A DNA stretch of 63,106 nucleotides. Source: Acidimicrobiales bacterium. Lineage in GTDB: Bacteria; Actinomycetota; Acidimicrobiia; Acidimicrobiales; GCA-2861595. Numbering within the stretch: the stretch's first letter is position 1; each line of letters opens with the position of its first letter. Position numbers and translations under genes: made by a program. Location of the stretch: contig DATAIT010000060.1 in the NCBI GenBank assembly GCA_036262515.1, positions 1 through 63,106 on the forward strand. Direction: 5' to 3'. Below, piece after piece: positions 1 to 8,321 of the stretch. The notes beneath the pieces are model-generated. The model had not been told where the DNA came from. It worked only from the letters and a program-made list of their open reading frames with translations, and made no database searches.

Positions 1-146
1 ACTGCGGCTGGCCACTGATCCATCGCACCTCCGACACGCGCACGACAGAAGACGAGCAGCCGAATCCCGACGGGGCGTCAGCGTTCCGGCGCAATGTCGA
101 GGGGTGATCATGGAACCGAACGGGTGACCGGGGCGCCTACATCCCC

Positions 147-299
147 GTGAGGATCGACGCCATCGGCATGAGGGCGCCGGCGCCGGCCGGCCGGATGAGC
201 TTCGACGAGCTGTACCGATCGCAGTATGCGCGCATGGTCGTCGTCGCCCGCCTGATCACCGGTCGCCTCGACACCGCCGAGGAGATCGTGCAGCGTGGC
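147..299 (+). pseudogene. ECF sigma factor N-terminal remnant
   Basis: The reading frame from the GTG at 147 encodes a stretch that reads like the start of region 2 of an extracytoplasmic-function sigma factor: FDELYRSQYARMVVVARLITG followed by TAEEIVQ. In intact members the next residues are usually D-A-F and the rest of regions 2 and 4. Here the similarity stops after EEIVQ at about base 294, and the remaining open frame is low-complexity sequence overlapping the opposite-strand aminotransferase. I therefore read it as a truncated relic of a sigma gene. Bases 1-146 and 300-421 hold nothing else I can support. The family match is by motif recognition only. Confidence 0.55.
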
Positions 300-421
300 C
301 GCAGTGAACCTGCGAAACGGGGATCCGCCGGGCTGACGACGGCCAACGGCGGGCACCGGGTGCCGCAACGGGCGAGACCAAGGCCACGTGAGGCCTCGGA
401 CCCCTCGTCCTCCCGAGCTCG

Positions 422-1735
422 TCACGCGAGGAACGTGTCGGCCACGGCCAGCGCCTCGTCGACGATGCCCAGGCCGGAGGCAGCGTCGGCGTCGCTGATG
501 TTCAGCGGCGGAGCGATGTGGACGCGGTTCCCCAGCATGAGCGACACCAGGCCGCGGTCGAGACAGGCCTTGGCGAACGCCGTCATCGGGGCGTTCGCCT
601 CGCCCGTGGCACCGACGGGCACGAGCGGCTCCCTGGTGCGCCGGTCGCGAACCAGCTCGACCGTCCAGAGGGCGCCCGTGCCTCGGACGTCGCCGACGCA
701 GGCATGGGTCTCGGTTAGCTCGGCGAGCGCCGGCCCGAGGACCTCGGCCCCGAGCCGGGCGGCCGCCGCCACGGTGTTCTCGTCGTGCATGGCGCCGATG
801 GCGCCGACGGCCGCCGCGCAAGCGAGTGGGTGCCCGCTGTAGGTCATGCCCGCCGGGTAGGGGCGTCCGGTGAAGGTGTCGTAGACGGCGTCGCCGACCA
901 ACACCCCGCCGAGCGGCACGTACCCCGAGTTCACGCCCTTCGCGAACACCAGCAGGTCCGGGGCCACGCCGTCGTGGTCCACGCCGAACCACGCTCCGGT
1001 GCGCCCGAAGCCGACCAGCACCTCGTCGGCGATGTAGACGATCCCGTGGCGCGTGCAGAGGTCGCGGACGCCGCGGAGGTACCCCACGGGCGGCACGATC
1101 ACGCCGGAGCCGCCGACCACCGATTCCAGGACCAGGCCGGCGATGGTGGCCGGGCCTTCGAGGAGGATCACCTGCTCGAGGTGGGCGAGCGCTCGCTCGC
1201 ACTCCTCCTCGGCGGTCGTCGACCCGAACGCGGAGCGGTAGAGGAAGGGTCCGAAGAAGTGGACCACTCCGGCCATGCCCGTATCCGACGCCCAGCGGCG
1301 AGCGTCGCCCGTCAGGTGAATCGAGGTGCTTGTCGAGCCGTGGTAGGAGCGATAGGCCGCGAGCACCTTGGGACGGCCCGTGTGGAGGCGGGCCATCCGC
1401 ACCGCGTGCTCGATGGCTTCGGTCCCGCTGGTAGTGAACAGCACGCGTCCGAGACCGTCCGGTGCGACCTCGATGATCGAGCGCGCCGCTTCGCCTCGGA
1501 TGTCGGACCCGTAGCCGGGCGCCAACGTGCAGAGTCGGTCGGCCTGCGCCTTGATGGCGGCGACGATGCGCGGGTGCTGGTGACCGAGGTTGGTGAAGAC
1601 CAGCTGCGAGCTGAAGTCCAGGTAACGCCGACCGTCGACGTCGACGACGTGGCTACCGGAGCCGGACACGAAGGTGGGCACGTTGCGCGGGCCCTGCACC
1701 GTCCAGGGGTGGAAGACCAGCTCGTCGAGGTTCAT
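422..1735 (-). CDS. class III PLP-dependent aminotransferase
   Basis: A 437-residue fold-type I aminotransferase of class III (the ornithine/beta-alanine/taurine-pyruvate transaminase group), expected to be cytosolic. The cofactor-site signature is clear: TSGTEAIEHA near residue 103 binds the phosphate, ADEVLVGFGRTG carries the Asp near 237 that pairs with the pyridine nitrogen, and FAKGV provides the Schiff-base Lys at about 266. The ATG at 1735 was chosen because the protein then begins at the family's normal N-terminus (HPWTVQG..., then GSHVVDVDGRRYLDF); the frame stays open upstream without family similarity. Of relatives I recall, taurine-pyruvate and omega-amino-acid transaminases look closest, but the substrate cannot be read from sequence. 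It is divergent from the next gene, with a 132-base gap between them. Confidence 0.88.
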   Translation of the reverse strand: MNLDELVFHPWTVQGPRNVPTFVSGSGSHVVDVDGRRYLDFSSQLVFTNLGHQHPRIVAAIKAQADRLCTLAPGYGSDIRGEAARSIIEVAPDGLGRVLFTTSGTEAIEHAVRMARLHTGRPKVLAAYRSYHGSTSTSIHLTGDARRWASDTGMAGVVHFFGPFLYRSAFGSTTAEEECERALAHLEQVILLEGPATIAGLVLESVVGGSGVIVPPVGYLRGVRDLCTRHGIVYIADEVLVGFGRTGAWFGVDHDGVAPDLLVFAKGVNSGYVPLGGVLVGDAVYDTFTGRPYPAGMTYSGHPLACAAAVGAIGAMHDENTVAAAARLGAEVLGPALAELTETHACVGDVRGTGALWTVELVRDRRTREPLVPVGATGEANAPMTAFAKACLDRGLVSLMLGNRVHIAPPLNISDADAASGLGIVDEALAVADTFLA

Positions 1736-1867
1736 GCGGTTCCCACGTTCTTCCCGTGTCGCACACGCGGCGCTCTCGGCCGAGAGTCTCGTCCTTCGCC
1801 GCACCCGAGTCGAGCGCCGGACGGACACGCGCAGCTCTGGACCTCCACGACGTGGTATCGCGTGGGC

Positions 1868-2386
1868 ATGCCCACCGGTGACGGACCCTCGCGTGACCGG
1901 CCCGAGATGCCCGACGGCTACGGCGTGCCGGACACAACCGACGGCCTGCTCGAGTGGAGCGCGGTCGAGGAACGGCTGGTCGCGTCGCCGCAGTACTGGA
2001 TGGCCACCACCCGCCGGGACGGGCGGCCCCACGTGGTGCCCCGCTGGGGCGTGTGGGTCGACGGGCGGTTCTGGTACGACGGGGCGCCCACGACCGTCCA
2101 CGCCCGCAACATCGCCCGCAGCGGGGCGTGCACGCTGCACCTCGAGGACGGCTGGCAGGCCGTGATCGTCGAGGGGACGTCGCAACCTGCCGACCCTCCC
2201 GGGGTCGAGCTGGGCGCCCGGCTGGCGGCAGGGTTCGCGACGAAGTACGCGACCCGCGGCTACGAGCCCGGGCCCGACTCGTGGGAGGGGCCGTCGGCCG
2301 GCGGCCTGGTGGTGTTCCGCCCGACGAAGGCGGTCGCCTGGTTCGACTTCCCGAACGACGTCACCCGATTCCGCTTCACGCCGTGA
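1868..2386 (+). CDS. PNPOx-like split-barrel flavin/F420-binding protein
   Basis: A 172-residue protein of the pyridoxamine-phosphate-oxidase-like split-barrel superfamily, which binds FMN or F420. Visible signatures are the strand pair YWMATTRRDGRPHVVPRWGVWVDG followed by FWYDGAPTTVHARNI, the usual barrel core that holds the flavin phosphate, then a second half ending in VVFRPTKAVAWFDF. In actinomycetes such proteins are often F420H2-dependent reductases or heme-binding relatives; the substrate is unknown. The ATG at 1868 has only a weak Shine-Dalgarno; a second ATG at 1908 would remove 13 poorly conserved residues. It stands divergent from the aminotransferase, and the methyltransferase follows in the same direction. 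Confidence 0.8.
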   Translation: MPTGDGPSRDRPEMPDGYGVPDTTDGLLEWSAVEERLVASPQYWMATTRRDGRPHVVPRWGVWVDGRFWYDGAPTTVHARNIARSGACTLHLEDGWQAVIVEGTSQPADPPGVELGARLAAGFATKYATRGYEPGPDSWEGPSAGGLVVFRPTKAVAWFDFPNDVTRFRFTP

Positions 2387-2534
2387 TGCAGTTGCCCGTC
2401 GAGGCAGCTCCCCCGGGCCGCTCGTAGCCGTGGTCGAGTCGCTGGGCTTCGACCCGAAGCAGGCCTAAGACGAGGCGTCCGTCGAGTACGAGGACGCGTC
2501 CCGCGACTTCTGGCAGTACCTGGCCCTGCGCACG

Positions 2535-3242
2535 GTGGAGCGCGTCGGGCTCCGGGAAGGCGAGCGGGTGCTCGACGTCCCGTGCGGGACGGGCCCGGCC
2601 CTGCTCCCCGCCGCCCAGCGGGTGGGGCCGACCGGGCAGGTGGTGGGCCTCGACGTGGCCGAGCGCATGCTCGCCATCGCCCGGGAGAAGGTCGGGCGCA
2701 GCACGCTCACCAACGTGTCGGTCCACTACGGCGACATGACGGCTCTGGACGTCCCGGCGACGCCCTATGACGCCGTGCTGTGCGTGCTCGGCATCTTCTT
2801 CGTCGACGACATGCCGGGCGTCGTGCGGTCGTTCCTCGACCTCGTGCGCCCCCGGGGTGGGCGGGTGGCGGTCACGGTCTTCGGCGAGAACGTCTTCGAG
2901 CCCGTCCGCTCGGTGTTCGTCGAAGCCGTGAACGACGTGATGCCGGGGCTGGAGGTGGTGCAGGCCTGGAACCGCACCGCACGCCTCGACGCGTTCCGAC
3001 GCGTGTTCGAGGACGCGGGCGTCGGCGCCGTCTCGATCGAGACCGACGACGACGCCGTCCCCATGCGGTCGGCCGGTGACTGGTGGCGGATCGTGATGGG
3101 ATCCGGGCTGCGCCGCGCCGTCGGCCAGCTGGGGCCGGAGCGGGCGGCCGAGGTCCGGGCCCGGTGCGAGCGCTACGTGGAGCAGCACCGGGTGGACCGG
3201 CTGCTCAACCGCAGCCGCTACGCGATCGTCGTCCGCGACTGA
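2535..3242 (+). CDS. class I SAM methyltransferase, probably N-terminally interrupted
   Basis: A Rossmann-fold SAM-dependent methyltransferase of the UbiE/MenG-like group. Motif I is VLDVPCGTG near residues 13-21, followed by VVGLDVAERML and a C-terminal half with FEDAG. From the GTG at 2535 the protein has 235 residues. The same frame is open further upstream and encodes YEDASRDFWQYLALRT, the helix that normally precedes motif I in this family, but a TAA at 2466-2468 blocks it. Before the TAA the frame reads VVESLGFDPKQA from a GTG at 2430. So either translation starts at 2535 or another rare codon after the TAA, or the gene carries a nonsense mutation or sequence error. Substrate unknown. 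Confidence 0.7.
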   Translation: MERVGLREGERVLDVPCGTGPALLPAAQRVGPTGQVVGLDVAERMLAIAREKVGRSTLTNVSVHYGDMTALDVPATPYDAVLCVLGIFFVDDMPGVVRSFLDLVRPRGGRVAVTVFGENVFEPVRSVFVEAVNDVMPGLEVVQAWNRTARLDAFRRVFEDAGVGAVSIETDDDAVPMRSAGDWWRIVMGSGLRRAVGQLGPERAAEVRARCERYVEQHRVDRLLNRSRYAIVVRD

Positions 3243-3248
3243 CATCAC

Positions 3249-3303
3249 GGCGCCGGGGCCGTCCGCCACTGGCGCCGGGGCCGTCCGCCACTGGCGTCGG
3301 GGC
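3249..3303. repeat. 22-bp tandem repeat, 2.5 copies
   Basis: Two identical 22-base units (3249-3270 and 3271-3292, GGCGCCGGGG then CCGTCCGCCACT) and a partial third copy lie between the methyltransferase stop and the convergent gene at 3335. GGCGCC is self-complementary, so the array could fold and act as a terminator between convergent genes. Function unknown. Confidence 0.8.
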
Positions 3304-3334
3304 GCAGGCCGCCGGTCGGGCACCGGCCCCGGTT

Positions 3335-4888
3335 TCAGACCCGCAGCGCCGCCTCCAGCCTGGCCCGGTCGAACAGCTCGGTGACCTTCGCCGCACTGGC
3401 CGTCTGCTCCGCCGCATCGAAGGTGGACGCCGTCTCTCTCGTGGTCGCGTTGACCTCGGCGAGGAAGTCCCGCTCGATGGTGTCGAGCGCCTGGCGCAGC
3501 GCCGCCTGCACGGGGATGGGCAGGCCGGCGACGTGTCCCGAGATCTGCCTGAAGGCGCTGAGCACTCCGGGTTCGACGGCCATCGCCTGCGCCCGCCACT
3601 CGCGGAGCCGGTCGTCGAGGCGCAGGCCGACGATGCCGTCCCGCACGCCGTTCCACTCGCTCGGGTGCAGGCCCGCCTCCACCGTGTCGGAGCTGACCGG
3701 CCCGAAGAACCGGCCCGAGTTCTCGCGGACGAAGGTGTCGAAGGTCTTCTCCATCTCGGCCAGGTAGCCGGCCCAGCCCTCCTTGACGGCGGCGGCGAAG
3801 GTGGCGGCGTCGGCCTTCAGGCCGTCCGTCGGCTGGTCGGCGGCCCAACGGTCGAGTCCGGAACGGACGTCGTCCACCAGCTTTCGGGCCACGTCGACGC
3901 CGTTGCGCTGGATGAAGTCGTCGACGTCGTGGCGCGCTCTCGAGAGGGTGGTGAGGATCACCCCCTGGTTCGGCAGCTGGTTGAGAAAGGCCTGCCGGGC
4001 CTCGGCGTAGTTGCCGATCAGGTACATCACCACGACCTTGCGCGCCTCGTTGCACATGGTGAGCAGCGCGGCGGCGTCCTTGCCGAGCAGAGCCTTCACC
4101 GTGTCGCTCACCCACATCCCGGCGTCGGGGGTGAGGAACGGGAGCGCCTTGGCGAAGGTGGCGGCAGGGATGCCCAGCTGCTTCGCCTGCTCGAACGAGT
4201 CCTTGCCCGGCGAGGAGATCTGGGTGATCAGCAGCGCGGTGTCCCGGGGGATGCCCGCCTTGGTGACGAGGATCTCGACGAGCGCCTCGTTGATCTGGTC
4301 CGGAACCTTGGCCGCCTCGTCGATGAAGCTCCCGAGGTGGTTCCCGAGCCGCTGGTACAGCGGGAGGGCCTCGTCGACGGCACGGCGGAGCGCCTCGTTC
4401 ATCCGCCTGGCTGCGTCGCGCTCGATGTCTTCGACCCGGCGGTCCTCGTCGGACGCCGTCATCCACTTGGCGTCGAGCGCCGTGATCATCGCCTCCAGGT
4501 TGCGGACGAGAGCGACCATGCGATCGCGCGCCCCGCCCAGATCCAGCCTGGCCAGCTGCTCGAGGCACCGGTCATCCTCGACCAGCGCCTTCTCGCGCAC
4601 GAGCCAGGCCCGGTGCGACGGCTCCGTGACCCCGTCGAGCAGCTGGGTGAGCGACGTCACCACGCCGAGGCGGACCCACTCGAGGGCGGTGGCGTAGTCG
4701 CCGGCGCGGTCGGCCCGGCCCGCTTCGACGGCCATGGCGCGCACGGCCTCGAGCCCCTGGTTCCGCTGGGTGGCGTAGTCGGCCAGGCCCGATTCCATGA
4801 CGGCGAGCTCCTCGATGGGGCCGTCCGATGCCCGGAGCCCCTTCACCAGCTCGAGCAGCTCGGCCGGCCGGCGGTCGTACGACGGCAC
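3335..4888 (-). CDS. hypothetical protein, mostly helical
   Basis: A 517-residue protein I do not recognise. There is no signal peptide, no clear membrane segment and no nucleotide-binding motif. The sequence is rich in Ala, Leu, Glu, Arg and Asp with long helical stretches (for example RRVEDIERDAARRMNEALRRAV near residues 150-170), suggesting an extended helical cytosolic protein. The GTG at 4888 is preceded by a strong GGGAGGGGAG-type ribosome site, which decides the start. The gene lies 10 bases downstream of the frameshifted gene on the same strand, so the two probably form an operon and may work together. No function is assigned. Confidence 0.75.
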   Translation of the reverse strand: MPSYDRRPAELLELVKGLRASDGPIEELAVMESGLADYATQRNQGLEAVRAMAVEAGRADRAGDYATALEWVRLGVVTSLTQLLDGVTEPSHRAWLVREKALVEDDRCLEQLARLDLGGARDRMVALVRNLEAMITALDAKWMTASDEDRRVEDIERDAARRMNEALRRAVDEALPLYQRLGNHLGSFIDEAAKVPDQINEALVEILVTKAGIPRDTALLITQISSPGKDSFEQAKQLGIPAATFAKALPFLTPDAGMWVSDTVKALLGKDAAALLTMCNEARKVVVMYLIGNYAEARQAFLNQLPNQGVILTTLSRARHDVDDFIQRNGVDVARKLVDDVRSGLDRWAADQPTDGLKADAATFAAAVKEGWAGYLAEMEKTFDTFVRENSGRFFGPVSSDTVEAGLHPSEWNGVRDGIVGLRLDDRLREWRAQAMAVEPGVLSAFRQISGHVAGLPIPVQAALRQALDTIERDFLAEVNATTRETASTFDAAEQTASAAKVTELFDRARLEAALRV

Positions 4889-4898
4889 CTCCCCTCCC

Positions 4899-6534
4899 TC
4901 AGATGCCCTGGATCGACGCCACGCGCCACGGCCCGCCGGCCCGGCGCTGGAGCACCCACCGGCGGTTCACCGTCACGTCGTCGAAGGCGTGGTAGTCGCC
5001 GTCGAGGAGACCCACGTGGTCCACCAGGGCTTCGACCTCCTCGAGCCGCACGGCGCCGTCGTACTCGTCGCCCTGCGACAGCACCTGCACGTCACCCGTC
5101 CAGGCGACGCGGATGTCGTAGACCCGTTCCTCGATGCGGCGGCGGGCGTCCTCCCAGAACCGCTCGGGCTCGTGGACGGCGAAGGGCTGGACGACGAGAC
5201 GGCCCTGCGATCCGGTGGTCACCGACCAGGAGGCGAACAGCGACCGCCACAGGACGACGTCGCCGAACTTCAGCGCCGCGAACAGGGCCTGGAGCACCTG
5301 GGCCGGTGACGCGTCGTCTGGCGGCGGCGGCTGGCCGGGCTTGGTGAACAGGTCCTCGCCGGCGAAGGGAGCGGCGTCGGCGTCGCCGCTTCGTGACGTC
5401 GACGAACATGGCGCCGCCCACGAGCGCCCCCAGAAGCTCGAGCGGGGCGCCGAAGTAGGCGCGTTCGCCGATCATCAGCAGGCGGGCCTCGGGCTGGATG
5501 CGGCCGCACAGCAGGTACGTCTCGGCCAGGTCGGGGGCCACGACCTTGCGGTAGCGGCCGGCGGCGACGAGCATCGCCTGGGCCGGCTCCGCCTCGGCAT
5601 CGACGAAGTACCAGTTCTCGTCCGGGCTGCCGGCCACGAACCAGCCGTGCCCGGCCTCGGCCACCCAGCTGTCGTTCCCGAGCTCGGGAAGGACGACGAC
5701 CTTGCCCGCCGCCGCGGCCAAGCCGTCGCGCACGGGGTGCGACGCCGGGAAGGCGGGCATCGTGTCCGCCGCCAATCCGGCAAGGAGGTCGTCCCACGCC
5801 GCCCGTCCGGCCCCGGCCACCTGGGCGGCACGCTCGTCGTCGGCCCGGCGGTCGTCCAGATCGGCATCGGTGAGCTCGTAGCGGCGGCCGGTCAGGCAGG
5901 CCACGGCGGCATCGAAATCGGCCTTGACCGCATCCGCGAACGGGCCGGGATAGTGCTCGACCAGGAAGTCGACCCGCGGCCGCTCCTCGCACAGCGAGGT
6001 CAACTCGCTGCGGGTCACGAGCGATTGGCGGTTCCACCCGTCGTCGAGCACCGAGGAGAGCTTGCGAACCAGGCCCTCCTCGTACCACGACCCCCACGTA
6101 CCCGAGAACCCGTCGTACCCCATCGAGTCGGGCCCGCCGGGGGCGAGGGCCCGGCGGTGGTCGGCCGTCTCATACGAGCGGTCCGGCTGGAGGGTGCCCT
6201 TGGCCTCGATGGTCTGCCATCCCTGCCCGCCCGGGTCCCGCCGGCGCGCCGCCTGCAGGACGACGTGGCCCTCACTGGCGCCTGCCGCCTGCCACCGTTG
6301 CGCCTCTTCGATCTGGCCGATGCAGCCCGCCAGCCACCGGGAACGCTCCGGCTGGTCGGCCGGCACCTCGAGCGGCACCCCGTCGACCTCCACGATCCGG
6401 TCCCCCGGTTCCAGGCCGCTGCCCCGGAACCCGCTGTCCCATGCGATCCACTCGACCGACAAGAAGGCCGGGGTGACGTCCAGCTGCGCCCGGGTGCGGA
6501 TGCGGCTGGTGACGTCGGCGGATGGCTCCCCCAC
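4899..6534 (-). pseudogene. PDZ-like hypothetical protein, split by a frameshift
   Basis: The coding path starts at a GTG at 6534 (ribosome site GGGGGAA five bases upstream) and runs in one frame to about 5390, ending ...LLGALVGGAMFVDVT. It continues one frame over as SGDADAAPFAGEDLFTKPGQ and goes on to the stop at 4899. Both sides have normal codon use, so a single indel near 5385-5395 has split one gene of about 540 codons. Residues about 20-60 resemble a PDZ fold (LSVEWIAWDSG, then GLEPGDRIVEVDGVPLE). The middle has WFVAGSPDENWYFVDAEAEP. There is no signal peptide and I cannot name the family. It probably forms an operon with the helical protein gene at 3335-4888. The frameshift may be a real mutation or an assembly error. 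Confidence 0.65.
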
Positions 6535-6699
6535 GACTTCCCCCTCGACTGTGCCCGTCCGAATTGTACCCCTCGTCGACCCGCGAAGGCAGGGCGAACG
6601 CCGTCTGGCCGGAGGTGGCGGGGCAAAAGGACCAACGGCCCACCTTCCAGGCGACGCGCGGCCCTGTCGGTCGAACGCCCGAAGGTCGATCCTGCACCC

Positions 6700-8151
6700 A
6701 TGCGCACCATCACGCCCGTCACCGACAAGCCCGCTCCGAAGCCCTCGAAGGGAACCGGCGGGCGACCGACCCCCCCGACGCCGTCGCCGGGTGGCGGCGG
6801 TGAACGGCGCGACAACCTCCTGGTGGTCGTGTACGCCCTCGCCGCCGTGGCGCTGATCGCCAGCCTGGTCGCGGTCGGGTTGGGCGTCAGGGCCGTCGAC
6901 GAGGCCGACGACGCCGCCACCCCGGCCGCCACGCGCCGGACGGACGGCGCCCCGTCGAGCGTCGCCGTCACGCTCACCGAGTTCGCCATCGCACCGGCCG
7001 CAGCCGAGATCGCACAGGGCGGCGCGCTGAGCGTGACCAACGGCGGCGCGGCGGTGCACAACCTGGCGGTGGAGGGCCAGGACCTGGCCACCGCCATGAT
7101 CGACCCGGGCGGGTCGGGCCGGCTGGCCCTGGGCGACCTCGCACCCGGGGTCTACACGATGTTCTGCCAGGTGCCCGGCCACCGCGAGGCCGGGATGGAG
7201 ACGACGTTCCACGTCGTCGCCGCCGCGGCCGGCGCGGCCACGACGGGGACCCACGCCGGCGCGCACTCGGCGACCATGACGGCCGACGAGATGGACGCCG
7301 TGATGGCCAAGGCCACCAAGGCCTTCCCCGCCGCCACCGAGGGCAAGGGCGCCCAGGACCTGAAGCCCACGGTCCTGGCCGACGGGACCAAGCAGTTCGA
7401 GGTCACCACGTCGGTGGTCCAGTGGGAGATCGAGCCGGGCAAGAAGGTCGAGGCGTGGACCTACAACGGCACCGTGCCCGGGCCGACGATCCGGGTCGAC
7501 CCCGGCGACAAGGTCCGCGTCGTGCTCCACAACGAGCTTCCGGAGTCCACCGTGATCCACTTCCACGGCATCGACGTCCCCAACGCCATGGACGGCGTCC
7601 CCGACATCACCCAGCCCCCGGTCAAGCCCGGCCAGTCCTACACGTACGACTTCACCGCGCAGGCAACACCGGCCGTGGCCATGTACCACTCGCACCACGA
7701 TGCGGCCAAGCAGGTGGCCAACGGCCTGGCCGGCGCATTCCTCGTCGGCTCGGAGCCGGTCCCGGCCGGGGTCGTCGTGAGCCAGGAGCAGGTCATGATG
7801 CTCAACGACGCCGGCACGATCGGCTTCAGCCTCAACGGCAAGTCGTTCCCTGCGACCGAGCCCCTGGTGGCCGAGCAGGGCGACTGGGTCGAGGTCCACT
7901 ACATGAACGAGGGGGTCATGGCCCACCCCATGCACCTGCACGGGATGGCCCAGACCATCATCGCCAAGGACGGGTACCCGGTGGCCCAGCCGTACAAGGC
8001 GGACACGGTGCTCGTCGGGCCGGGCGAGCGCTACACCGTGCTCGTCCAGGCGACGGCGCCCGGCACGTGGGCCTGGCACTGCCACATCCTTCCCCACGCC
8101 GAGCGGGAGGACGGCATGTTCGGCATGGTCACCGCCCTGGTGGTGACCTGA
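6700..8151 (+). CDS. membrane-anchored multicopper oxidase with N-terminal cupredoxin
   Basis: 483 residues. A Pro/Gly-rich cytosolic start is followed by one membrane segment (about 40-63) that anchors the rest outside. A plastocyanin-like cupredoxin has all four blue-copper ligands: His120, then Cys156, His161 and Met166 in FCQVPGHREAGM. After a His-containing linker comes a two-domain multicopper oxidase core with the paired-His motifs HFHG (287), HSHH (330), HPMHLHG (409) and HCHILPHAEREDGM (460). This layout fits small laccases and copper-type nitrite reductases; no test for nitrite specificity was possible. Likely roles are copper or phenol oxidation, or denitrification-type electron transfer, with the extra cupredoxin passing electrons within the molecule. 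The ATG at 6700 is supported by the membrane segment that follows; the Shine-Dalgarno is weak. Confidence 0.88.
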   Translation: MRTITPVTDKPAPKPSKGTGGRPTPPTPSPGGGGERRDNLLVVVYALAAVALIASLVAVGLGVRAVDEADDAATPAATRRTDGAPSSVAVTLTEFAIAPAAAEIAQGGALSVTNGGAAVHNLAVEGQDLATAMIDPGGSGRLALGDLAPGVYTMFCQVPGHREAGMETTFHVVAAAAGAATTGTHAGAHSATMTADEMDAVMAKATKAFPAATEGKGAQDLKPTVLADGTKQFEVTTSVVQWEIEPGKKVEAWTYNGTVPGPTIRVDPGDKVRVVLHNELPESTVIHFHGIDVPNAMDGVPDITQPPVKPGQSYTYDFTAQATPAVAMYHSHHDAAKQVANGLAGAFLVGSEPVPAGVVVSQEQVMMLNDAGTIGFSLNGKSFPATEPLVAEQGDWVEVHYMNEGVMAHPMHLHGMAQTIIAKDGYPVAQPYKADTVLVGPGERYTVLVQATAPGTWAWHCHILPHAEREDGMFGMVTALVVT

Positions 8152-8204
8152 CCCTCGAACATCCCGCCCGACCCCGACCCCGGATTCCGACCCCCACCCC
8201 GGGC

Positions 8205-8275
8205 CCTCGGCCCGTGGCGGCCCGGAGGAGCGAAGCCGACAAAGCTCGTTCTTCCGCCGCGGCCACGGGCCGAGG
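8205..8275. other. 14-bp perfect inverted repeat with 43-base spacer
   Basis: CCTCGGCCCGTGGC at 8205-8218 is exactly complementary to GCCACGGGCCGAGG at 8262-8275. It lies in the 170-base gap after the multicopper oxidase and ends 46 bases before the hydrolase start. It could be a terminator or a structured leader of the hydrolase mRNA. There is no U tract. Confidence 0.6.
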
Positions 8276-8321
8276 TCTACTCTCGGAGGCGCCGAACGAG
8301 GGGCAGAGGAGGGACCCGGCC

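Noticed and set aside
2466-2468. Possible readthrough of the internal stop in the methyltransferase as a special amino acid
   Set aside because: The codon is TAA, not TGA, so selenocysteine does not apply, and no catalytic residue is expected there.
422-8097. Very long open frames antisense to or overlapping real genes, for example the extensions of the aminotransferase and multicopper oxidase frames
   Set aside because: High GC keeps wrong frames open; they have Arg/Pro-rich text without domains and overlap genes with clear family motifs.
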